In this document: positions 21,827-33,800 of the stretch, piece by piece | How positions within the stretch are numbered: the stretch's first letter is position 1 | How the letters are laid out: each line of letters starts with the position of its first letter | Assembly (NCBI RefSeq): GCF_000003815.2 | Contig: NC_049984.1 | Location: forward strand, 20,267,612-20,331,611 | Length of the DNA: 64,000 bases | Direction of reading: 5' to 3' | Source of the DNA: Branchiostoma floridae | Taxonomy: Eukaryota; Chordata; Leptocardii; Amphioxiformes; Branchiostomatidae | Notes under the pieces: model-generated | Seen by the model: only the letters and a program-made list of their open reading frames with translations | What the model was told of the DNA's origin: nothing | Database searches by the model: none | Made by a program: the position numbers and the translations under genes

Positions 21827-24800
21827 GTGTGCGGCAGTCACAGGGAAGATACAATAGTCAATGACGGGGAAGGGCTCTAATAAGGGGTGATTCAGCATTA
21901 AGAGTATAGGGCTCCAGTTATCCTCACTACACAGAATTCAGTGTATGGAAATGACATGGTATTTAACGGTTTTAGTTTTGGACTCATTTCAGCAAAGCGT
22001 CAAATTTAAAGTGTAACGTTATGTAGTTATGTAATGTCTATGTGTGAGCGTCCTTACCTTCGTGTGAGCCGCCGGCACCGGTGGGTAACGTTACCCCAGG
22101 ACAGGACCAACAGCCGCTGTATGGGGCAGGGGACCGGGGGTACCAGAAAGGGAATTAAGCTGGCTATCAGGACAGGATGTTGCCTAAGCAAGGGAAATGT
22201 CAGGAATGTGGTGGTGAGGGACTAGGCATTAGGGACCATCCATTCAATAGAGTAGTGGAGGAGGCTGACTTCTGTTACTCTTCCTGCAGGAAGACGTCAA
22301 GAAAACTGCAAAAAATAGGAAGCCCCCAAAAAACGCCCAAGAAACGTCAATAAACAGCAGGGGCCAAGCTTCTGCTTGGAGAATAGACAGTACACTGAGT
22401 ACAGGGTGTAAAGTTATGGAGAAAGTTACTAGGAGTTAAGAAAAACTGTATGCCGGCTTATTAAGAACCATGTGAGCTCGGGACGAATGTATAATAACAA
22501 AATGTTATCAAGAATATCATGCTGACGAGGTATACGTAATGATAGTCTCTAACGCTATGGTAAAATGGTAGAACTTGGCAAATAAGACTGTACACCTTTA
22601 AAGGGGGGTAGCGAGGATTTGATTTGAAACAATAGTAGTGCTACAGCCAAATAGTTGGAATACTGGAAACCAATTAAACAAGTCGGAAATCACGATACTG
22701 TACGTGACATGTACACATTCACGGCTTATACCACCTTTCCACTAGGACGGCGCTCTCGCCGCGCTCTCTCTACGACCTAAAATTGGACCTATCCCTTAAC
22801 GAATTGTATAGAAAAGAGACGACTTTTTTTACACTTTGTGTGTTTTCTGTATCTATATAGCCGGTATAACCGCCGTTCGGCGTAACACACCAGCTTTGCA
22901 GGCACGCGGCGCGGCAGCAGCTGGTTATATTACACCGAACGACTCTTTACCCCTAACTTTTGCACATCTATCTGTTTTGTTGTCTTCTTAGGCGCACTTC
23001 TACGTTTTGTATGATAAACTCAAGGAAAGTGAAAGTTAGACATATCTTCTTATTCAGGTTGCAGTGAGAGCGCAGCGCGATCGCCGGCTAGTTCCCGTGA
23101 CCTTCTGCACCGCCGACCGCAAATGTGGACAGAACAGTCGCTTTCAGCAGCACCGTGTCGGCTGGTGTGATCAACACTTATCTATATACAGTACTACTGT
23201 AGTACAATACGGTATATGATGGGGGCAGAACTGTATTAATACAGTGTTGTACGTCGGCGTGCGAAGGAAAAACGCCACAGCACCCTTTAATACCTGTATT
23301 ACTCAGCTGACCGAAAAGGTGGCATATAGATTCATTATCAGTAAAAGGTCACAAATTTCGCCATCAACCTCTACTTGGAGAGTAGGGAACTCTGCCCCTA
23401 AAGCTTTCGTTACATCCGATCCTTTGCACCGAGATATTTCTGCAGTGCCGCCAGATCACAAAGTCAACGCGCTAAACCGTTACGCCAAAAGGCAATCCCT
23501 TTACTAAATCTTCTGAATCTGATACGCGATAACAACCGAATGCAATGTTTTTCATGAGTATGTTAATGAATGAGTTGATATTTCCCTCCCCCTGTACGTT
23601 ATGATATTTGCATGCATGCCGGTCCTGTCCTGAACTGTCCGCCCAGCGCTGCCTGCTCCTGCGTACTTCCTTCCCGCATGGTACAATCTGCCGCGCGCAT
23701 CTGACTGCCGCATTTAGTAAGATTGATAAGGCGTATCTAACTGTCCTAATAGTGGCCAGGAATAGCGGTGGTTACTAAGCTGCATATATCTCCACTATTC
23801 CCGGGTACTACAAGCGCACAGGAGTCAGATACGAACCGGAAAACGTAACAACAGGTAAACGTTAGGCCACCGCAGGTACATTTTATGGATGCCATCCTCT
23901 GCAGAGTCCAAATTTGATGCGCACGGCCGGAAAAACACAAGGTGGACAACAACAAAACAAGATGCTTATAAAGCTGTATTTTCAAATTAGGAGACCATAG
24001 ACTTGGTTTGAAGGCTCATAACGTTATTTCTGTATGAAATACAGTGGTGCCAGCATTAGTATGATGAGACAGAATAAGATGAGTATTCGAAAGCCCCCTT
24101 TATTCCTTTATAAATAAAGAAGTTAGCTCGGCGACTTGTGGGCAAGATCCAAATTGGCATTTCCGGCCGGAGTATGACCGGCGTTTTGGCGATTACGCGA
24201 GCTTCGGACGATTTTTAGCAGCTCGGTAGGCGTTCTCGGGGCACTTCCAGCTGCGCTTAAATACAGCAATACAACATAATTTAATCATAATGTCAGTCCT
24301 TTGTATCTTTTGTCCAGGACATGCTATGGTCTTGATTTTTGGTGACACATCGCTGTTGGTGTAAGGGAGAAGTGTTGAAAGTTTGGACCACATAGTAGTT
24401 TGTTCTGGAAATGCAGGGCCGGTTCAGTGTTCAAATATTTTAAGGATATTGGGGGCATTTTGGGCTATGGCATTTGGTATGGTCGAGCTCATAAAAAACT
24501 CCTTGCTTGGACGGAGATGTGCACAATTAGATGCAAATTATGCACCTTAAAAGAACGGAGTATTGCAAACGTTTGTACCTTGCCGCACTCAGTCTCCTTC
24601 CAGCTGTCTATTTCCAGTCTGACCTCCTGCTGAATTTCCACTTTTGGAAATGTCAGAGAACCAACAAACTAAATTCGCGCCGGCAACAATGACAGACAGG
24701 GCTTTTGTATCTTTGGGCCTTCGTACCATCCAAGCGCTGCTTGAAGGCCCTTGAAGAGTAATGCGGACACATGGGCCATCGTACCTTAATAAGCAGATGT

Positions 24801-24839
24801 CGTCACATTGGAACTTCCGGGTTACACAACGAAATAAAA

Positions 24840-27800
24840 ATGGCGCTGCCCATGCTGGTGCTGAGGTTTGCCAGCCACAGATCTAAAAGCAGCGGTTTGA
24901 GGAACTTCAGCGGGCTCCTTCAGATCACTCACTCCGTCAGTACCAGCAGCGAAGGACAAACCGCAGGGCGCGCTCTGTCTACTGCCGCGGTGAGAGGTAT
25001 GTGGATAAAAGGCTGCTGCGATGCATGCTCAGATCCTTCACGGCTTCATCTGTCACTTAGTAATAACGTTACTCATTTCAACACGTGGGCAGCCAGTGTA
25101 CAGCTGTGGGCACATTTACACACTGTCTGGCGTTGTCAGTGTCTGGGCCAGGTTGATAATCATATCAAGTACAAATTTATATGATGTGACAGAAGGGGGG
25201 GTGGGGGGTGGCTTGTTATTGGGCTGTTCCATCATAAGTGAGGTGGGGGGGAATATTTTGCAAATACAAGTCTGGTTGCTACACCCTCCAACTTGGTCCA
25301 AGCTTATTTTTATCAATCAAGTAGGTTAGGTGAGACAATTTTTTTCAAGGCTAGGTTAGACAAATACTGGGAGTGTCACAAGAAGAGTGAAGATCAGGAC
25401 ACAACAGGCCTTCTCTCCTGGATGTGGTATAAAGGTAACGTTAAGTATTAAAAGGGTTTATGGAAAAGACTGGCCTGGCTGGAAATCACATAAGGCAATG
25501 CCAATCCTTGATTGTTCCATTGTATTCATGGGGTGTCTGGAAATTATTAAAACAGAGATGACCGCATTGCAGATTTTGCCTTCCCAACCCACTGTAATAA
25601 CAGCGAGCTAATGATTAACGTTATATTAAATCTATGTAATAAAATGATGGTAATGTTGTCTAAACTGCTGTAGAAAACTTCCAGCCATCCAGAAGGGCAG
25701 TGAAGGAGGCATATATATATGGGGCGTTCTGACACTATCCCACCAATAACACACTTTTTCCCACTATTATATTGTCCCTGTCATGACGAAAAATGAATGG
25801 GGCCTACATACAATTACCCTTTACTACAAATGGGGCCTGCATGCCCGTTCCTATAGATAGTAATTTTGATTCCATGTAATTGTCAGCTGGACCACTCTAT
25901 TCCCATTTAGCATTGTAATCGGTATGTGTAAATCACAGTCACTGTGAAGTGTGATTGGCCACTTTGACTCTATCTATGGAGTAGTCACATATTTAACATG
26001 AGAGCAACACATGATTTAGTTCATGATCATGACTTTGGTCTCTTTCTTTTTATTTTTTTACTGCAAGGTGGTCACCAGTGCTACCACAAAAGGGATGTGG
26101 ACTTGACTCCCAAAGTAGACAGACATCTACTGTTTGATACCCACACACTGGTGACAAGGCTAGAGACCAACGGTAAGGTTATCATCCTCACTCATCCTTT
26201 ACATCAAAGCTCTCAGTCTTAGAGATGTCCAATTTTGTACAAAACCTTGCAAACTTCAAATTCAGATCCCACAGGCCACTGAAAATGTGAATTTGACACC
26301 TACATGATGTACATAATAAGTGATGTGCACCTGTACCTGGACCAGAATTTGAACTGGACTTTTGAAAACATTTGGGTTCAGATGTTAAAATTAGTTAAAA
26401 CCTAAATGTCTGGAAAAAAACCTAAATATTCTCCTCTTTGTTTAGAACCATCTAAATCCTTCCATTGATTGTGAAATTTGCACTGGAAAAAGACAAAAAC
26501 ATTGCAAGCTATTATGTTAACTACTGACTGTATATAATTTTGCATGTGTATTTTTCAAATTGCATGAAAATTTATGCCAGCGTGCAATTTTATTTAGTAT
26601 CCATTTTTTCAATCTACGACATATGTTCAATCATTTTGCAGCAGATTGGTAGGAATTGGGGTTAGGGTTTGGTTGAAAGTTAACTTTGTTTTGGGGGGAA
26701 ATTTGAAAATTAGATGTTATCCATATAATTGAATAAACATGACTTAAACAAAGTATATGTAAATGTTTCCTTACAGGATTCACACCTGAGCAGGCAGAAT
26801 GTGTGACTCTGTGTCTGATAGAAATCATGAACAGCACCCTGGAGAAGAACCAGAAAGAGCTGGTCAGCAAACTACAGCAGGTAATCTGTACAGTACTGTA
26901 TCCACACAAACTACAGCAGGTAATCTGTACAGTACTGTATCCACACAAACTACGGCAGGTAATCTGTACAGTACTGTATCCACACAAACTACAGCAGGTA
27001 ATCTGTACAGTACTGTATCCACACAAACTACAGCAGGTAATCTGTACAGTACTGTATCCACACAAACTACAGCAGGTAATCTGTACAGTACTGTATTCAC
27101 ACAAACTACAGTAGGTAATCTGTACAGTACTGTATCCACACAAACTACAGCAGGTAATCTGTACAGTACTGTATACACACAAACTACAGCAGGTAATCTG
27201 TACAGTACTGTATACACACAAACTACAGCAGGTAATCTGTACAGTACTGTATATACACAAACTACAGCAGGATTTGGATGTTACTCTAAGCATCTGTCTG
27301 AAACTTTTACGAAAATGCCCCTGCAGTTCAAGAACAAACTGCTGGAGCCAAACTTGCACAACTACTTCCTTACATCACAAGCTACATGTATCTGCCACCA
27401 AAATATCAAGACCATACATGTAGCATGTCCAAGTCAAAGGTACAAAAACTGAGCAAAAAGCTCTGCTGCGGTACCAAGGTCACACACCAGGGGGACAAAA
27501 TCGACCTTGACCTTTGTCTTTCTGACCCCTATCCACATACGAAATGTCATTACACTCCAGGAGGTTTGAAAGTTATGCTGACCGGGTATACAAAAACACA
27601 GACACGCACCAAAAACAAAATGTACCTCCATTTTTCATGGAGGTAATGAGACAAGCTGAAACCAGAAATTTGCAGAAACTTGAATATTTCCAGGAGGTAT
27701 GAGGTCTGGGAACTCTTGTTGTTTCTTGTATGTAGGAGATCATGATGCAGCAGCTGATGGCGCACATGTCGTCCATCCGCAAGGACATGGTCATCCTGGA

Positions 27801-30800
27801 GAAGAGTGAGTTCTCCATGCTGCGCAATGAGAACGATGTAAGTCATGTTTGTGTCACAAAACGGGTAATATTACTGCCTCCAGGTGGAATAGGCCAGTTT
27901 TGTACATTAGCAAGTTGCATAAGACCAGTCTGATAGTATGATATTCACATACCAGGGCACTCTTACTGATGAGTGTTTGACTTTATATGCACAATGTAGG
28001 GTTGGATATGCACCCCATGTACAGAACCAGCATTTTGGGGGTGCGGGTTTTTCTAGGGTGTATACTATGAAGGGGCATTCCATTCCAGAAGCGATTGTCA
28101 TTTTCTACTAGATGATTTTTTGGGGGGGATACAAATGCACCAGACTTTTTACAAAATAACCTCATTTGTCTTTCGACAATATTCTTTTCTAAATCCAAGT
28201 AGTACCCGCTTCTAATGTACTGAAGCCTAGCGACTTTGGAATACAGAAATTTGGTCACTTTTATGGACCATTCTGCTATCTAAAAAAGGCTACTTTTATC
28301 CAAATTGGCCCACAAATAATAATTGAAATGTGTTGGATGGCAGTTCTGATGATGTTTGTGCACACACTGTCTACTCAAAAGGTGATCCTAAAACATCATA
28401 GTATCCAAATTTATACCAGTACTAACCAGTACTTGTTCCCATGGTCAAAGTCACATCCTCCCCCACCAGTGTCCTCAGGGAAATTCAAGAACTCGTTTGT
28501 TACAATGTTCCCCCTCCATTCAGGCTTCAACTTGTGGTAAATTTGACCAAACAAACTTGATCCAAGCATAATTAGTTACTAGTACTCTCCGAGGAATTAT
28601 GATGCTCACTTCTGGAGTGAAATGCACCTTTAATCAAGAAAACCCTGCAGTTCAAATTTCTAGCATTGCATGCTCTGACTTTCTTTCTGTTTCCTGCAAT
28701 TGTAGAAACTGAAAGGCAAGGTGGAGCAGCTGCAGAAAACTCTCAAAGTGAGTACAGATCCATGTACTGCCACAGTACTTTTTGTTGTGCAATGTAGGAT
28801 AGAATATACACTGTAAGTGCTGTGTTGTGTGAATTGAGATAGGGCTAATGACCTGCCCCATGTATACAGTGCCATTAATTTATATAACCCATAACCACCG
28901 AATGAACGACCAAGTCTCTGTAGCGGACGAAGTTGTTTATGAGGAAAGAGTGTCACTACATTATATATCTAGCCATGTCGACTCAGGGTACATTACATTA
29001 TATAGACGATATCCAGTTTTTGTTTGTCCAGTCCTTTTTCTTGCTGGCCGGGGCGGATTCTTACTCCCCCTGCCTTCCGAACATTCTTACCTAGTATGTG
29101 TCTGCAGGTAAAATCTCACCACCACTCCATGCACCTGCTGTGACATTAGTGGGGCAGATAACATCAAATTTTGGAGGAATCTTTCACTTTGTGATACAAG
29201 CACCAAACTTGGTACAGATACTCATTGGACTTTACTGTTTTGAAAAAAAACGCGGGCCACTTGATTTGACTTTCGGCGCCCCCTAGCGACGCGTTTTGGT
29301 ACTGCAGCAGACCTTCCGGGCTTTGTATCTCCTGTTCTAAACATGCTACAGTCATGATTTTTATGTGGTAGAAAGCTGGTAGGGTAAGGAACAAGTGACG
29401 TAAGTTTGGTTTCCCTAGCGGCTTGTGTTGGAACTACAGCGGCGTTTTTTTGCCGCTGCCGAATTGCCCTAGGGGCGCTTTTTGGTACTGCAGCAGACCT
29501 TCCGGACATTGTATCTCCTGTTCTAGACATGCTACAGTCATGATTTTTATGTGGTAGGAAGCTGTTGGAGTAAGGACGAAGTGATGTAAGTTTGATCTCC
29601 CTAGCAGCTTGCGTTGGAACTGCAGCAACGTTTTTTTGCCGCTGACGAATGTGAAGCGGAACAACTCCGGACGTTTGAAATGTCCAAAAGTAGGTTCTTG
29701 ACTATGGGAAAGCTAAATTTTCAACTCTTATTGTGATACAAGCGCCAAACTTAGTACAAATACTCATGTGATACTACTCTTTTGAAAAAGTACGCGGGCC
29801 ACTTGATTTGACTTTTGGCGCCCCCTAGGGGCGCTTTTTGGTACTGCAGCAGACCTTCCGGGCTTTGTATCTCCTGTTTTAAACATGCTACAGTCATGAT
29901 AAAATATTTCGTCACAATATGTCCTAGTTTGTCTATAATTCTCACCATCTGTTGCTCACAAAAGTATTTAAAAAAAGCTCCTTAGAAGGTTGAGAGGTGA
30001 CCATTTAGCTTTCCCATAGTCAAAAACCCACTTTTAGACATTTTAAACGTCCGAAGTTGTTCCGCTTCGAATTCGGCAGCGGCAAAAACGCCCCTGTAGT
30101 TCCAACGCAAGTTCCTAGGGAGACCACTTACGTCACTTCTTCCTTGCACCAACAGCTTTCCACCACATAAAAGTCATGACTGTAGCATGTTTCGAACAGG
30201 AGATACAAAGCCCGGAAGGTCTTCTGCAGTACCAACAAGAGTTCGTAGACCTCAGGCCTGCATGAAATGTATTGGGTTTCTGTAGACCTATTGTGTATTT
30301 TTGCCTTTTTGTCTGTGGTACGTGGTTGGAAAAATGAGCTTTTTACCCTGTTGGTTGTGCACCATGCAAAAGTCTGAAATTCCATTTTCTGAATTTGTAA
30401 GTTTGGACATGGATGAACATTACTTATTTTGGATTTCTTAAGTATGTAACCATCCACAGTACCTTGAAGTTGTTGAGACGCAACCTTTTTTTTGTCTCAG
30501 ATGGCCCATGTACATGTAGTTACTCTGTCACATGATATATTCAGTACTAATATCTTCCTATTTCAATGTACTGACCTAATGCAGCTGCTAAATCTCCTTG
30601 GTTTGTGTTCTTCCAATGATATTCATTAAAGATTTATTTCTGGGGTGTTATTCACTTGACATCGGAAGGTTACTTGCATAATTTGACCAATGATACTTTT
30701 ATAGTAGTTCCATAGACATTAGACAATATGAATAGTGCTGGCCCCCATGATGCAGCAGCAACAGTTAGTCCCCAGGGTGGTATGATATTTTCATTCAATC

Positions 30801-33800
30801 CATCCAACCCAAATCTAAATCTCCTGTAGTACCTAAGCCAAATTTAACAGCATAATTACCTCCATGAAATGTCATGGAATAGAGGTTATATTTTCTGTTA
30901 TGTGTCTCTGTCTGTGTAGACGATTACTCAAGAACGGCTGGATGGATTGGTTTCATACTTGTTGTGTTGGTGGGGTGTGATAAAAGCTTGAATCGATGAG
31001 ATTTTGGGAGCCGTATCTGTCGTTATAATTGATGTAATAATATCAGAAATCACCCCTATATTTGAGATATATTGGTACAGGCATCCTGCTTTATGTGTTT
31101 GTTAATGGGCTTAGCTGCAAGCAGATAGTGAGGTGATTTCATGACAGCTGTATGGGGAACCCCCATTAGTTACCTCCTTGTAATGTCATGGAATGGAGGT
31201 TATATTTTCTGTTATGTGTCTCTGTCTGTGTAGATGATTACTCAAGAACGGCTGTATGGATTGGTTTCATACTTGTTGTGTTGGTGGGGTGTGATGAAAT
31301 CTCGAATCGATGAGATTTTGGGCGCCGTATCTGTCGTTATAATCGATGTAATAATATCAGAAATCACCCCTATATCTGCGATATATTGGAACAGGCATCG
31401 TGCTTTAAGTGTTTGTTAATGGGCTCAGCTCCAAGCAGATGGTGAGGTGATTTGTATGAGGGAAACATTTGTAATGTTTGGGGAACCCCGAGGTTTTTTG
31501 AAGATGATAATTAGTTTTATTTATGTCTGCTTAGGATATCATGGAGATGTGAAGCATAAGTATAATGGTAAGAAGTTGAGGTACATTTAACGGTAATGCA
31601 TAACAGGTATGGATGTCTCACATACTGTACTGCTGATTTGAGTGACATGGTGATTAAAATGCCATTAGGTCCTCTCATCTGGGTTGGGTTTCAGAAGTTT
31701 TATGGGCGATACAGATGTTCTGATTTTGTTACGATAAGGGACAGTTGTTAGTTGTCTCTTTCTAGCCAATGATACTTGTTTTTTAGCAGACGCGGTTGGC
31801 GCCAAGTATTCATCTTACAGTTGGTGTAGGGCTGTCAGAGGAAAGTGTGCATCTCGTTTTTGTACCGTGTGAACAGCTGATGTTATGACATATTGTTGGA
31901 AAATCAAATCAGCATCTGACTAGAGTTGGCCACATCCCTTCTTCTTTCTGAGTTTCCCAACTTCCTCCCACCACACCGCTCTGAGGCACATAGTCGAACC
32001 TCAATAATGCTGACAACCTTAGACAGTTTAAATGCCAAACATCAAGCTTAAGGAACACCACGCTACCATATGCCGTCGACCTCTTAAACGCACAATTAAG
32101 TGTCACATTTTAATAATTACTAATCAGATGGACATCCTCTGTGTCATTAAATAAATACACCACTACTTTCCCATAACATTTATAACCATAACTCTCAAAT
32201 ACAACCGACTATAAACATACATACCATCCACAAAAAAGCAATAAATATTACATGGAGGTATGAGGTCCCCGAACTCTAGTTTACTATGAAAAATGTCCTT
32301 GTCAATCCCATTTATAGATGGCAAGCTGCTGGCAATGGAAGCTTTGAAAACTTCAGAAGCTGTTGTAGTCAGAGCAACACCCAGCAAACATCCCCCCAAA
32401 CCAATGAGCAGTTGCTTAGAAGGGGAATTTCATCATATATTTGCCGCGACAAAATGCAACAAACGATACTGAATTTAAAACAGAACCAAGCTAAGCCTCC
32501 ACCACTTAACCCTGCCTGTACTATAGATTAAGCAGGCCCAAAAACCAAGCGAATATGACTAGCCCAAAACTACAAATTACCTGTATACAGTATGGAATTG
32601 GAAATGGCATTACCAAAGAAACAAAAAGAAACACAGGACAAATCATACACATACCTTTCTCTTATGCCCACGCTCTATACAGTTCTCCTCCACATTAGAA
32701 AATTGCATCTTCTTCTGTTTAAGTTCAAGTTCAACCATGATTGCCAACAGGGTAAATGAACTTGTACCAGAACTTTAAACTCAGTACTATACAGCTCTAG
32801 AAACACCACAAAGAGTAATAAGCAAACTCCAATTATACCTGACCAACAGATATATCATCTGGTACACTCCCGTCATCTGGCACACCGTAAGACAGGGGAT
32901 ACAAAGTAACCTGATACATTGAAGGTTGCCCAAGGCCAGATGATGGTTCTACACCCAACCGTAATCTGTTTTCAGAACCAAGCAGATATTGGGAGGATGC
33001 CCCAACCACACCAAAACAGGGTCAACCTATACAGTATCAAGTTCAAGCACTAGGAGGCCCAAAATCAAACCTCACCACCAGGACACCACCAACAACTCAC
33101 GTACCAAATAGCAACACAATGGCACCTTGCGTTCCGGAGATACAGCGCACGCCCCGTGCCCGCACAAAAGGTAACCTAAAATGTCAAGTTCAAGCACCAA
33201 GGGCGCCAAAATCAAAATTGAGAATTATTCAGCCACCGCCGACACATGTGCCAAATATCATCGCGCCCGCACCGTTCAGAAGATATAACTCCGGAAATAC
33301 CCCTCCCGGACACAAAATTCGACCTGCCGCGTTAAGTTCAAACGCGACAAGGCCCAAAGTCAATCCTAGGCAACAGGCAACAACTTCCCACCCATGCACC
33401 AAAAATCGTCGCAATGGTGCGTATCGTTCCGGACACACAGCGCCAAAAGTGCCCCCAAAACACCAAAAATGCCACCTGCAATGTCAAGTTCAAGCGCCAG
33501 GAGGCCCAAAATCAAACCTGAGTGTCAGGCCACCACCCCCAACCCACGTACCAAAAATCGTCGTGCTCGCACCATCCTTTCTCGAGATACAGCGCCCTAA
33601 ATCCCCAGCTTCCAAATTTTCCCACGCCCGTGAAAACCATACCTGCATACATGCAGGTAAAAAGCGCCCTTAGGAGCAATTTGGCAGCGGCAAAAAACGC
33701 CGCTGCAGTTCCAACGCAAGCTGCTAGGGAAACCAAACTTACATCACTTCGTCCTTACGCTAACAGCTTTATACCACATAAAAATCATGACTGTAGCTTG

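Larger units (their letters stand above)
18851..24839. other. Intergenic region between divergent genes
   Basis: This stretch separates the start of the unknown gene (minus) from MCUR1 (plus). It contains a TG microsatellite (18945-19135), a MITE (20271-20570), CpG-rich sequence at about 20900-22100 and a promoter-like cluster at 21690-21826. I find no convincing exon, and in particular none of the missing BBS4 exons. Confidence 0.5.

Noticed and set aside
26631-27452. Long frames on both strands (cysteine- or threonine-rich repeats)
   Set aside because: They are translations of the 39-bp MCUR1 minisatellite and its flank, with no exon support beyond 26777-26880.
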